Assembly (NCBI GenBank): GCA_016618085.1
Contig: JABLTG010000040.1
Span: forward strand, 54,418-118,417
Length of the DNA: 64,000 nucleotides
DNA from: Neovahlkampfia damariscottae
Lineage: Eukaryota; Heterolobosea; Selenaionea; Neovahlkampfiida; Neovahlkampfiidae
Reading direction: 5' to 3'
Shown here: positions 9,400-19,548 of the stretch, piece after piece
How positions within the stretch are numbered: the stretch's first letter is position 1
Layout of the letters: each line of letters starts with the position of its first letter
The notes under the pieces: model-generated
Database searches by the model: none
Told to the model about the DNA's origin: nothing
Seen by the model: only the letters and a program-made list of their open reading frames with translations
Made by a program: the position numbers and the translations under genes

Positions 9400-10794
9400 A
9401 TGAAAAGAGTGCTAGTGCTAATCGTTATTTTTTTACTCTTTCTTAATTGTAAAGCTGAAGAATTTAATACACCAACTTCAACAATGTTATTTTGTAATCT
9501 AACTCAAACTTGTCAGAACTCTCATGTAAACATTTCAGAAATAATTTCAGATTTACTTTTGCCTGGATTAAGACATGAATTTATTTCAAACCATACCTCT
9601 TATTTTTTAGATTTATTTTATAACATCACATTAACACCCCAAGAGGAAAAAACATGGGCAAGAATTACAGAGAAAGTTGAATCTCATCTTATACCTTGGA
9701 TTTATCGAGCTCTTAATGAATCAAATTCAGTTGGTGTTCTTGCTTCAACAAGTGTTAGTAGTATATCAAATATAAATTACAACATGGAAGCAAATATTTT
9801 AGGACCACTCAGAAATGAATTAGTACGTGAATTTCAAAAAGTTACTCAAACTTTTGATGTTACTGAAAATGAAGTTTTAGATTTAATGAATGTTATAACA
9901 CAAAAAGTATTAAATTCAATTACTACAGAAGATGGAAATATCAAACAATCAATTGAACGATTATTAAATGAAGTTAAAACAACTATAAAATCAAATGCTC
10001 AACAGGGATATCAAAAAATACATGAAACATCAATTAAAGTGTCAAATTCTATTTTTGAAGAAGTGAAAACTACTACTGATAAATTGATTATTTTAACTGA
10101 AAATTTACATAAAGATAGTGAAGTATTGATTAGAGATCAAAGAATTAAAAGTGTTGAAATGACATTAAAAGTTAAAGATGATATTAATGCAACAACTGAA
10201 GAAATTTCAAATGAAATGAATTTAATGATTCAAAAAACACAAGAAAAATCAATGAATTTGTTATTACAGTCAATGAATAGATATGAATCTGAAACTAATA
10301 TCATTACACAAAAAATGAAAAAATCATTAAAAAAGAATGGAGATATATTTATGGAAATTGCAATTTCTTGTGTTTGGATTTATTTAATGTTTATGATTTG
10401 TTTTGAAATGTTACCTTCAAAAGATGATTTGAAATCAATGAAGATTAAAATTATTTTAACAAAATTTGTTAGAAGAATATTACAAATTTCACCTTCAAGT
10501 TTTATATTCCCTGGATTGTTTTTATTATTTGAATATAGATTTGAAAATTTAAATCATGTTGGAATTGAAATTAAAATGTATATTGTTACATTATTCATTG
10601 TACAAGTATTGTTTTTTAGTTGTTTATTTCTTATTGCTTTTATTTTTCAATCAATTTATTTATCTATTTTATGGTGGAAAGAAAATAAACCATTGGAATA
10701 TTTAAAAAGTAAAATTGAAAGAATGAATATTTGGGAAAAAAAATATGATACAAATGAAGGAAGATTTGATTATGAAAGTAATGAACATTATTAA
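9400..10794 (+). CDS. secreted/membrane coiled-coil protein with C-terminal TM segments (paralogue B)
   Basis: 464 aa, intronless, taken from the first true ATG. A signal peptide (VLVLIVIFLLFLNCKA) leads into a region rich in N-glycosylation sequons, then about 200 residues of amphipathic helix, and hydrophobic segments near residues 320-420 (CVWIYLMFMICF, SSFIFPGLFLLF, YIVTLFIVQVLFFSCLFLIAF). The order mirrors the divergent neighbour on the minus strand, so the two look like an inverted duplicate pair, although sequence identity is low by eye. A role at the cell surface or in an endomembrane lumen is inferred. No known family recognised. Confidence 0.75.
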   Translation: MKRVLVLIVIFLLFLNCKAEEFNTPTSTMLFCNLTQTCQNSHVNISEIISDLLLPGLRHEFISNHTSYFLDLFYNITLTPQEEKTWARITEKVESHLIPWIYRALNESNSVGVLASTSVSSISNINYNMEANILGPLRNELVREFQKVTQTFDVTENEVLDLMNVITQKVLNSITTEDGNIKQSIERLLNEVKTTIKSNAQQGYQKIHETSIKVSNSIFEEVKTTTDKLIILTENLHKDSEVLIRDQRIKSVEMTLKVKDDINATTEEISNEMNLMIQKTQEKSMNLLLQSMNRYESETNIITQKMKKSLKKNGDIFMEIAISCVWIYLMFMICFEMLPSKDDLKSMKIKIILTKFVRRILQISPSSFIFPGLFLLFEYRFENLNHVGIEIKMYIVTLFIVQVLFFSCLFLIAFIFQSIYLSILWWKENKPLEYLKSKIERMNIWEKKYDTNEGRFDYESNEHY

Positions 10795-10815
10795 TTCTTT
10801 GTAAATCTTTTGTTT

Positions 10816-12304
10816 TTATTTTGGAAATCTTGGATGTTCAATTCCAGATAATTTTTGTAAAACTCTAACAACTTGACATGAATAACCAAATTCATTGTCA
10901 TACCAAACATACAAGTTCATATGTGATCCTTTAACAATTGTAGAAGGTGAGTCAACTTGTGTAATGTTAAAAAAAAAGAATAATAAAATTCTTACCAATA
11001 CCAGCACTTCTGTTTCCAACGAAATCAGTTGAAACTACTTCATTTGATGCAGAATATTGAATTTGTCTTGAATTTAATGAAATATTTCTCAAAAATTCAT
11101 TAACATCCTTTTTTGTATCTTTTTCATTTTTTGTTGAGAGAATCAACATTGCCAAAGATACGTCTGGAGTTGGAACTCTGATGGAATTCCCAGTTAATTT
11201 ACCTTTTAATTCTGGTAATATTGCAGTGACAGCTTCACTTGCTCCTGTTTCAGTGATAACTAAATTAAGAGGTGCTGATCTTCCTCTTCTACTTTTTGAA
11301 TGAAAATTATCAAGTAAATTTTGATCTGAAGTAAAACTATGAACAGTTTCAAGATGTGCATGTTCAATTGAATATTTTTCATTTATAACTTTCAAAATTG
11401 GAACAATAGCATTTGTTGTGCAGCTTGCACAAGAAAAGATAGTTTCATCTTTTTTGATATCATCATAATTAACTCCTGCAACAATATTTGGAACATCTTT
11501 ACCAGGTGCAGTTAATAATACTTTTGATATTCCTTTATTTTTCAAGTGAGTACTTAAACCTTTTCTATCACGGAATATTCCAGTGTTATCAATCAAAATT
11601 GCATTATCAATTCCATATGAAGTATAGTCAATCTGATCAGGTTGATCGGAATAAATAATTTTTACTTCTATTCCATTAATTTTCATTTTTTTATTTTCAT
11701 TATCAACAGAAATGGATCCTTGAAATTGACCATGAACTGAATCTCTTCTTAAAAGTGCAGCTCTTTTTTCAATGTCATCTTTGACTTTTGTACTTCTAAC
11801 AACAATAGCTTTTAAAACCATTTTTTGACCACCTCCAATCTTTTCAACAAGAATTCTTGCTAATAATCTTCCAATACGTCCAAAACCGAATAAAACTTGT
11901 TTGTGTGAATTTTAAAAAAAAAAAAAACCTATATCTTGAGGAGTTTCTAAAAGTTCTTTTTTGTTTTCTCCAAGAACATCTTTCAATTCTTCTTCAAGAA
12001 ATTCTTTTAATTTTTTGTTTGAATTTTGAAATTTATTTTGAAGACGACCTAAATCAATTTTACATGGTCCAACTCCTAAGTTTGAGATTTCTTTTAAAAT
12101 TAAGAGTGAGTCTTCAACTGTAATGTTTTGCTCAAGATGTTTTTGTGCGAATCTGTGTGCTTTTGTGATGTCAATCACTGACTTGTTCACAAGTTGTTGT
12201 GCAAATAACTCTGCTACAACATTGTTATTTCTGTATAGTTTTCCTAATATTGGAATCATTTCTTCTGTTAATTCAATTTGTGTGGAAAATTCATTTATCT
12301 GCAT
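10816..12304 (-). CDS. glyceraldehyde-3-phosphate dehydrogenase, bacterial long-N-terminus type
   Basis: Three exons (12304-11929, 11895-10996, 10955-10816; introns 33 and 40 nt) give 471 aa. It oxidises glyceraldehyde-3-phosphate with NAD(P) and phosphate. The Rossmann start is FGFGRIGRLLARI at about residue 127. The catalytic cysteine sits in SCASCTTN, followed by the histidine block ETVHSFTSDQN. The C-terminus has WYDNEFGYSCQVVR. The first 125 residues form a helical extension absent from ordinary glycolytic GAPDH (about 335 aa) but typical of a roughly 480-aa bacterial group that I know from Bacteroidetes and gammaproteobacteria. This suggests acquisition by lateral transfer followed by gain of introns. 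A CCAAT box lies about 42 bp upstream. Confidence 0.92.
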
Positions 12305-12897
12305 AATTGTGATTTATTTGGACAAAAATGTAAAAATTGTATTGACCAATAGGTTGTCAGAAATTTGAAAAGTTTTATTAGAATTTCTTAAATTCTCAAT
12401 AACTCGCTTAAGAAAAGTTTATAATTTTTTGCTTCATTGAAGCTTCAATTTCCTCACTTAGGTGTATGATCTTTTGATTTTAGGATATATTCGATTCACT
12501 TTGTTGGCAATCTCACTGAATTCACCAAAATTACCTGATATAGTACCCTTTTTTACATGTGGTATTTCTTGAAAATTTAATCTTCAATTAAAATTGAATT
12601 TTTCATCACAGATAGCGAATTTGTTGCAACGTGGCAGGTGAAGCGAAAGAATTTTTGAATGCAGTTGTAGCCAATTAGATTGGAAAGAGCAATAGGCAAA
12701 ATCAAGCAACAGCTGAAACTGAATTATTGGTGTTTTTTTCTTCCTCGGAATATCAAAATTCCGATTGGAAGAGGAATTTTCGAATACGAGAAAATAATTT
12801 ATCCGTTGATTGTCTATTTTCTACCAAAATGATTTAAACCAATGGCGGAGTAAGTGAACTCCTATTGGCTAAAAAATCAAAATAACCAAAACCGTCA
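12305..12897. other. intergenic spacer with CCAAT boxes
   Basis: 593 bp between divergent genes. It holds a CCAAT at about 12346 (GAPDH side), several CCAAT/ATTGG elements between 12690 and 12868, and slightly raised GC around 12620-12700. An imperfect inverted repeat (CCTCGGAAT ... ATTCC...GAGG) lies near 12745-12780. No gene seen. Confidence 0.5.
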
Positions 12898-14316
12898 ATG
12901 AAAGAAACAGAAGAACTTTATTCTGATACTGAGCAATGTTTATTCACCTGGAACATTCCTCATGAATTTAAAACATATATTGAACCTATTGCAACACATC
13001 AAATCAACAAATGGAAAGAATTATCAAAACATACAAGTTCTGACACTCAGCAGTTCATAAACATCTTTAAAACCTTTTGTGGATGTGGTATATATGAAGA
13101 TTATTCAATATACAAAAACACCAAAAATACTCCACATTTTTCATTTGACCAATTTGATTTGCCAAATGAATTTTGTCCTTGTAACCAACAGTAAGTTTTT
13201 CAAAAAAAATTAACAAACTTTTTATAAGAGAAAGAACAGAAACTACAATTTTATGGTTTGTTTCAGTTCATGAAAATTTAAAGAGCTATGAACAACTAAC
13301 CAAAAAAGGTAATTTTTTTTTTTTTTTTTTATTGATAAGTTTCGGAACATACAACAACAATACTTGATTCTTTACCTGCTTATTTTGAAAATTATATTCA
13401 ATTGTTAGATGAAATCTTTGATAATGTACCAAGAAAAGAGTTTATTAATTTTTCGTATCATCTGTCGAAAAGAATTAATTTTTTTACAAAAATACTCTTA
13501 AAAATGGATTATAAAGTATGTTTCTGGAATCATATGCTTGATTTTATTCCTCAATTTTGGAAAAATTATTTTACTCATAAAACTGGAAAATTTTATAAGA
13601 ATTTTTATGGAAGAATTGAAGAAATGACAATTGAAGAATTTTCCAAAATAAGATCAGAAGATTATTGTAGATTTGTCAGAACAATACATTATTTCAATTT
13701 TGAACAAAAAGATTTTGATTCATTTAATGATTTCGCAAAAATATATACAAAATCATGGGAAAATGAAATTAGTCCACGTATATGTAAAATAGATTATCAA
13801 ATTCAAGAGAAAACATTGAAACCTTTTAATGAAGTTTTAAGACTTGTATCAATTGAACACAAAGCAATGTTTTCATTTTTTAAATTAATACCTTGTCCAA
13901 CAAAAAAGTATATGATTTTATTAGTAAGAATTAAAAAAAAAGAAAATTAAATTTTATAGTTTTTGAAGAGATTATTAAAATTAAATGAATTATCAAAATA
14001 TTGTATGAAAAAGTTATTTTTGAATACACCACTTACTGATGATGATCAATCATTACAATTTCCTTGTATAAGAGAATTAAAATCTATTTTTAATCGTATG
14101 GATAATCCTGATGTATGTATAAAAAGAAAATTTGCGAAATTTGTTAGAGAAAATCATGAAGATTTAATTGATTGTTTTTTATTATTTAAAGAAATTACAG
14201 GTTGCTTTGTGAATAATGAAAGAGCATGTAAATATGTAAAAGCTTATCAAGAACAACAAAAAGAAATAAAAGAAGAATGTCCTCTTTATAAAAAGAAAAA
14301 ATTGGAAAAAAAATAA
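12898..14316 (+). CDS. unrecognised protein, 437 aa, four exons
   Basis: Exons 12898-13190, 13229-13308, 13340-13923 and 13960-14316, joined by introns of 38, 31 and 36 nt, keep one open frame. The second exon (80 bp) is only found by joining frames, which supports the model. The protein is soluble, has no signal peptide or membrane segment, and has scattered cysteines (CGCG, CPC) that do not form a standard zinc finger. The C-terminus is lysine-rich. An ATTGG box lies about 30 bp before the ATG. I do not recognise a family. Confidence 0.7.
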
Positions 14317-14426
14317 ATCTTTTTTTTTTTTTGACCCAACAACCTCTCCACTTTCTTTGCATTATTTTTTTTTTCATTTTATTTTGGACAATAATTTTTC
14401 ATTGATTGGTTGAAGAAAGTTATCGA

Positions 14427-14858
14427 ATGACCTTGGTCAAAGAAGAAGAATACTCTCAACATACTTTTGAATCAGATTATTATTTCTTCTCATTGGAATA
14501 GTAAGTTGGTGGAATTCATATTAAACACATTTTTTAGTGATTCAAAATATCCATTCAATGAAAAAGAGTTTGAAAAAATTTTAAAAAAAAAAGTTGAAAT
14601 TTATTTTGGCAAATTTGGAAAATTCGTACCAAAAATATTATTGTACAAAGAAAAAGAAAAAAAAATGATAATTTCAGTACTAAGAAAGTAATTTCAAAAA
14701 ATTAAATAATTCAAAATAGACATGCTGTTCAATTTCGAATGATGTTGACTTTCAATTTTGATTCAAAAAATTCAAAAGATATTGATAATATAAAGATAGT
14801 TAATTCATCACCTTATTTGTATTCATTAAATCGAGAAAATCGAGAATTCTTATTTTAA
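14427..14858 (+). CDS. Rpp14/Pop5-like protein (possible RNase P/MRP subunit)
   Basis: Three short exons (14427-14500, 14538-14687, 14720-14858; introns 37 and 32 nt) encode 120 aa. The central part, from an ILKKKVEIYFGKFGKF helix into a strand (PKILLYKEKEKKMIISVLRK) and the following HAVQFRMMLTF, resembles the Rpp14/Pop5 fold in order and size. Those proteins stabilise the catalytic RNA in RNase P and RNase MRP. The match is by eye and weak. An ATTGG box is 18 bp before the ATG. The convergent zinc-cluster gene ends only 14 bp away. Confidence 0.5.
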
Positions 14859-14872
14859 AAGAATAATTTTAT

Positions 14873-15814
14873 TTACACAAAAACCCAACAAAAAAATAAA
14901 CTTTTTCCATCAATTTGATTCTTTTGTCTTTCAATATTCATTACTATCAATTTATTTTTTACCATAAAAGCAACATTGAAATTCGAAACATTTGATTTTT
15001 TTGTTGTGTATAAAAAATTTTGAAAATCTGAAGGAGTAACAATTGATGATAAATGAAGCGTCTTATTATATAGTTCTAAGGGACTTGTTAAATTAAAAAC
15101 TATTCTAAAAGTTTCATTATAACTTAATATATTCGCTTCTGTATCCATAAACATCATAGGTAGTTTTGAATGTTCAAAACTAAAACTAAAATTCTCATGT
15201 ACTAATTCTCCTAGGTATTCATCTCTTTTTTTTCTTTTCTCTTCAACTGAAATTCTCAAGTTGTCAATATCTAATCTATTATTTTCATATTCTTGTTCCA
15301 GTGAAACCGTTTCTGTTTGCATTATTGTTTCAAAGACTTCATCTTGAAGAGTAGCAACTTTTTTTCTCATTGATTCATCTGAATAATCTTCGTTCCAATT
15401 AAAATCTAATGTTTCTTGATGATAAAGTAATGATTGCTCGAAAATTTTTTTTGTTTCATCATCATCCAAAAATGACCAAGAAGTGAAATCTAATGAATTT
15501 CTTCTTTCAAATTTAGGGTCAGTTGTTGATAGTTCTCCTGTTTTTGTTGATTGATTGTCTTTTTTTAAATTCAATGTTCCTTCAACTGGACGACAATCAA
15601 GACCTAATGTCATACATCTCTTACAATAATCATCTTCTTGTTTAATACATTCTGTATGAGCTATAGCGCAATTTTTACATATGGTCTTTTGTTTATTATC
15701 AAAAACATCTTGATATTTTCTCTTTTTTGAATCTGTTGTATTTGAATCAATGTGGTAGTTTTTTATGTCTCCATATGATATTTGAGTACCATTTATTTCA
15801 CTCATTCCTTCCAT
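14873..15814 (-). CDS. Zn2Cys6 binuclear-cluster transcription factor with PAS-like C-terminus
   Basis: 313 aa, one exon. Residues about 46-74 form a fungal-type zinc cluster: C-x2-C-x6-C-x7-C-x2-C-x6-C, starting CKNC and ending GLDC. An acidic, glutamate-rich helical linker follows. From about residue 215 there is a PAS-like segment (MFMDTEANILSYNETFR..), the arrangement seen in fungal ERT1/GSM1-type regulators. It likely binds DNA in the nucleus and senses a small molecule or protein. An ATTGG box is 46 bp upstream of the ATG. Zn2Cys6 factors are rare outside fungi, which is notable. Confidence 0.75.
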   Translation of the reverse strand: MEGMSEINGTQISYGDIKNYHIDSNTTDSKKRKYQDVFDNKQKTICKNCAIAHTECIKQEDDYCKRCMTLGLDCRPVEGTLNLKKDNQSTKTGELSTTDPKFERRNSLDFTSWSFLDDDETKKIFEQSLLYHQETLDFNWNEDYSDESMRKKVATLQDEVFETIMQTETVSLEQEYENNRLDIDNLRISVEEKRKKRDEYLGELVHENFSFSFEHSKLPMMFMDTEANILSYNETFRIVFNLTSPLELYNKTLHLSSIVTPSDFQNFLYTTKKSNVSNFNVAFMVKNKLIVMNIERQKNQIDGKSLFFCWVFV

Positions 15815-16167
15815 TTGTCGTTGTATTTTGTTTCGGAGTTTTTTTTTGGAGAATAGTTGATTGGTTGAATAAAAAAGGAGATAAATATAACTAGATTAGT
15901 CTTATTCTTAATACTTTTTCTTCTTCCTCTAATGATCAAATAATTCAATCTTTAAACCAAATTCAAACTTTTATACGTTAAAAACACAATTTAAAACTAC
16001 AAATCATTTCCAATATCTGTTTTTCACCTTATGAAACGTTTCTAATCTAAAAATATCTCCTATAAAACTTTTCGTATTTTTTCGGTTTCATTTGTTTTCT
16101 TGATTACCAGAGCGATTTTTTTGGTTATTTTTTCGTTCTCCATGACTATGAGTGAGCTTTTTATTTC
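15815..16167. other. intergenic spacer before 5S rRNA
   Basis: 353 bp with an ATTGG box at 15860-15864 serving the zinc-cluster gene and no other clear element. No gene seen. Confidence 0.5.
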
Positions 16168-16286
16168 GCTTACGGCCATACTTAGGAGAATACACCGCAT
16201 CCCGTCCGATTTGCGAAGTTAAGCTCCTACAGGCTCTCCTAGTACTAGGGTGGGAGACCACCTGGGAACCGGGAGTGTTGTAAGCT
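16168..16286 (+). rRNA. 5S ribosomal RNA
   Basis: About 119 nt starting GCTTACGGCCATAC and ending GTGTTGTAAGC, so the 5' and 3' ends pair as helix I. The Pol III internal control region is recognisable (GCGAAGTTAAGC box and GGGTGGGAGACCACC). A T-run right after the 3' end is a Pol III terminator. It is a single copy here, not in a tandem array, and lies between protein-coding genes. Confidence 0.95.
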
Positions 16287-16324
16287 TTTTTTTTTACTTT
16301 ATGACAATTGAATGAATTTATTAT

Positions 16325-16459
16325 ATGGAACTGATACAAATAAAACAACGAATATTTGTTTTTTTAGCCCATGTACTTGATGCATCATTGCCTTCAACTC
16401 AAGAATTTCTTTTGGAAATTGAATCATATTATTGGTCAACAGTAAAAACGGTGTTTTAG
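16325..16459 (+). other. short upstream frame abutting the next start codon
   Basis: A 44-codon frame that begins with ATG and whose TAG is followed directly by the ATG of the nucleotidyltransferase. It may be an upstream ORF or an unrecognised small gene; an ATTGG box lies inside its 3' part at 16431-16435, suggesting that the main transcript starts downstream of it. Confidence 0.25.
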
Positions 16460-17694
16460 ATGAACAAAAACAAAGTGGTATCCAAAAATAGATTTTTTTG
16501 TGATGAGTGTAAAATGGATTTTCCAGATGAAAAATTCTTGCTAAAACATGAAAAAGGAATGAAACATGTTTACCAAGTCGAAAAGAATTTTGAATTAAAA
16601 GAAAGATCAGATAAAAAAAATTTAAAAATTCAAACTGTTGATAAATATAAACCAAAAATGAAAGAACTTATAGAAAAATTGCAAATTGAAATGGCAGATT
16701 TGATTACTATTCAAAAAAAAGAAAAACTCTTTGAAACTCCAAAAAATTTAAAAGAGTCAATTGAAGTTCATTATAAAAAATCAAGACCAAGTTCAAAAAT
16801 GAAAAAGATGAGAAAATTGCTTGTTGAATTTTTATATGAAGCAATAAATTCAATATTTCCTGGAACACAACTGAATATTTATGGTTCTGTTGTTTGTGGT
16901 TTAGATGATGAAGACAGTGACATAGATGTGGTAAAATTAAAATGAAAAATTCTAAATTATTTACTTAGGGATTGATTATTGATTTTGATAAAACTGATTT
17001 AACTTTTGATCGAGAATCTGGACCTATTAAGTTATTTATGAATGTTATGAATGCATGTAACGCTGTTAATTTTAATGTTTATGGTACATTTCAAGCAAGA
17101 GTTCCTATAGTTACAGTAAATGAATCCATGAGTGGAATTCAAGTAGATATGTCATTGCGAAGTGCAGATGACAAATTAAAATTATTTAAAGAATATTTGA
17201 AGATTGATTCAAGAGTTTACCCTTATTTAAAAGCGATTAAAACTTGGGCAAAAAGAAGAAATATTTGTCATTCAATATCAGGTACAATCAATAGTTTTGG
17301 TTATAGTTGTATTGGTATTGCAATTCTTCAAACTATTGAACCTCCAATATTACCTAATTTACAATTGAAAGGAAAAATAATGACAGGAGACGAATTCTTA
17401 GACTTTGGTGCTAAAAATGATCAGGATGTTGGTGAATTATTGATTGAATTCTTCAAGAAAATGTGTGAGTTCAATCATAAAGATTTAAGAATTTCAATTT
17501 TACATGGAGGGTTTGTGAAAAAAGAAAAAAAATTATTTGATCATGAAACAATATTTTGTATTGAAGATCCATTAGAACCTTTTTTGAATTTTTCAAGGCA
17601 CGTCACAACAGAGACACTTGAAGTGATCATGTCAGAATTCCAGAGAGCCTTTAAAATTTTGAAGGATGGAGGTTTGTTTGAAGATATCCTTTGA
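16460..17694 (+). CDS. non-canonical poly(A) polymerase / terminal uridylyltransferase
   Basis: Two exons (16460-16930, 16969-17694; 38-nt intron) give 398 aa. An N-terminal C2H2 finger of the U1-like type (FFCDECKMDF...KHEKGMKH) is followed by a nucleotidyltransferase core with the YGSVVCGL loop and the DSDIDV metal-binding aspartates near residue 155; the third acidic residue is probably in GIQVDMSL. A PAP-associated segment follows (DVGELLIEFFKKM). This is the Cid1/Trf4 class, which adds A or U tails to RNA 3' ends. The intron falls exactly between the DSDIDV motif and the next strand. Which nucleotide is added cannot be told. Confidence 0.88.
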
Positions 17695-17769
17695 TTTCAA
17701 TCTACCACAGAATAAAGTTTAATTGATGTATTTTCAACTTTGTTTGAGTTCACAATTTTTGTCCAATCA

Positions 17770-18684
17770 ATGAACATAGAAAATCCAACAACAGAAAAAG
17801 TAGACGAGAAGAAAACCTGGAAACAAACCCTCTGGAAAGCTTGTAAAAAATATGTGATTGATACTCTTCCTATTATTTCTGCTGGATTCATCATTCAACC
17901 GTTGCTCTATGTAAATAATTTGGAAGTTGTTGAATTAGCCAACTCAAAAAACTCTGTTGAAATAATTCAAGACACAATTTCAAATGGTGATGTAACCAAA
18001 TTATGGAGTGGCTATTTAGTTTATTTTTTTAAATCGTTTCTTACTTTACCAATGTCATGGAGTGAAAGTATTAAAAAACATTACCTTGGTGAACATCCTG
18101 AAGAAATACCATACATCAAAAGAATGTGTTTAAAGTTTTATACTAAAATGATACCAACGTTCACAAACATGACAATTCAATACCCGCTCACAACTATTCA
18201 TACACGCTTAATGGTTGATCAAGCTGGATTTTATGATGGATTTTTTGATTGTATTTCGAAAATGTGGTCAGAATCAAAGTTCCTCACATTTTTTCAAGGA
18301 TACTCAACTAATCTTGTGTTGATATTTTCAAGAAAATTAATTGAAATCTCTTTAAGGGAAATTAAAACAATAGAATTTGAATTTAAAGGTAAAAGACAAG
18401 TGTTTTATTCAGATTTGGTTTCTCATGTTTTATCTTTGTTGATGGTTCGTCCACTTTTTGTCATTGTTCGCAGAAAAATGATTGAAGGGATGCCAATCGG
18501 AAATGCAGAAACTCAAAAAACAAATTTAGAAGATTTAACATTAAATGATGCATATGATGGTGTTATTACTCAGCTTTTCACAGAAGCGATATACTTCACC
18601 ATTTTTTCAACAACATGGAATTTTCTCCACCAAGTTCCTGAAAAAAAAAACGATAAAAAAGAAGAGAATGAGTTGAAAAAATAA
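17770..18684 (+). CDS. divergent mitochondrial-carrier-like membrane protein
   Basis: 304 aa from the first true ATG. The middle carries a carrier-like signature: YPLTTIHTRLMVDQ, then about 20 residues on FFDCISKMWSESKFLTFFQGY, matching a PxD/ExxR...G pattern of SLC25 repeats, although the acidic residue is replaced. Other repeats are poorly conserved, so it may be a non-transporting relative such as MTCH-type outer-membrane carriers. The C-terminal tail is lysine- and glutamate-rich. A CCAATCA box ends 2 bp before the ATG, unusually close, so transcription may start further downstream or the leader is extremely short. Confidence 0.6.
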   Translation: MNIENPTTEKVDEKKTWKQTLWKACKKYVIDTLPIISAGFIIQPLLYVNNLEVVELANSKNSVEIIQDTISNGDVTKLWSGYLVYFFKSFLTLPMSWSESIKKHYLGEHPEEIPYIKRMCLKFYTKMIPTFTNMTIQYPLTTIHTRLMVDQAGFYDGFFDCISKMWSESKFLTFFQGYSTNLVLIFSRKLIEISLREIKTIEFEFKGKRQVFYSDLVSHVLSLLMVRPLFVIVRRKMIEGMPIGNAETQKTNLEDLTLNDAYDGVITQLFTEAIYFTIFSTTWNFLHQVPEKKNDKKEENELKK

Positions 18685-18790
18685 AAATTTCCACTTGAAA
18701 GAATTGTTAACAAGAGTTTATAAAAAGAAACTAATTTTTTGAATGATCAATGAAAATCAAATGATATCAAACACCAAAATATCGGATGAA

Positions 18791-18813
18791 TTTTCAATAA
18801 ATACCTACATGTT
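18791..18813 (+). promoter_or_regulatory. 23-bp upstream element of tRNA-Thr, copy 1
   Basis: A 23-bp sequence that occurs identically before both tRNA-Thr genes, 18 bp from the tRNA 5' end in each case. The two flanks otherwise differ. It contains an AATAAATA core and resembles an upstream Pol III or TBP-binding element. Confidence 0.55.
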
Positions 18814-18831
18814 GATCGTTTCAACAACCAG

Positions 18832-18904
18832 GGCTGTTTAGCTCAGTTGGCAGAGCATTAGTCTTGTAAACTAAGGGTCATGAGTTCGATTCTCATAACA
18901 GCCT
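18832..18904 (+). tRNA. tRNA-Thr (anticodon TGT), copy 1
   Basis: Full cloverleaf: acceptor GGCTGTT/AACAGCC, D arm with A box TAGCTCAGTTGG, anticodon stem TTAGT/ACTAA with loop CTTGTAA (anticodon TGT, 18865-18867), T arm with B box AGTTCGATTCT. No intron. A run of T follows as Pol III terminator. It is identical to the minus-strand copy at 42678-42750. Confidence 0.97.
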
Positions 18905-19275
18905 ATTTTTTTTTTTGGTTTTCTGAAGAGAAAAAGTCAAGACTTCTTTTTGTTACCATTTCAAGACGTGAGCAAAAAACAATTGAGCATGTCAATTGTC
19001 ATTTGAAGAACTTCAATACATTAAGAAATTGTAAATAAATGGAAGAAGAAAAATTCATTCAAATTGTATTTATTACTGTAATTTTTTTTTTAGATGTTGG
19101 TTGTTCAATTTGGAGTGTAGAGCGAAAGTAAAGCAGTTCTTTCATTGGTCAAGAATTGACCAACTGTCCGATTATATTACTCATTTTCTTTGTGAAAGGC
19201 AATGGCAAATTGAGTAATTTTTTTTAGAAATATTCTCAATGTTTTTTAAGACGAGCAACTTTTTGTGAAATAAAT

Positions 19276-19376
19276 CACTTGTTGTGAGTAACAGCATCTG
19301 TTGTTTAAAAACATCACTTGTTGCCTAATTACATACTTGTTGTGAATAAAACACTCCTTGTTGTCCAACAAGTGAT
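19276..19376. repeat. phased degenerate CTTGTTG repeat ending in an inverted copy
   Basis: Five copies of C(A)CTTGTTGT-like sequence begin at about 19278, 19298, 19317, 19336 and 19357, i.e. every 19-21 bp. The last copy is followed after 2 bp by its reverse complement CAACAAG (19366-19372). A further CTTGTT is near 19396. Confidence 0.55.
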
Positions 19377-19548
19377 ATTAAATTTGAAAGCACGACTTGT
19401 TTATCTAAAACACCACACTTCAAGTTGAAAACTGAAGTTTATTATAATAACATGATGAATTGTCCAAGAGTCTTAATCATTAATTAATTGCTAAAACGAA
19501 AAACTAAAAAAAATATTTCCATGATTAATCATAATTAATCAGAATCAA

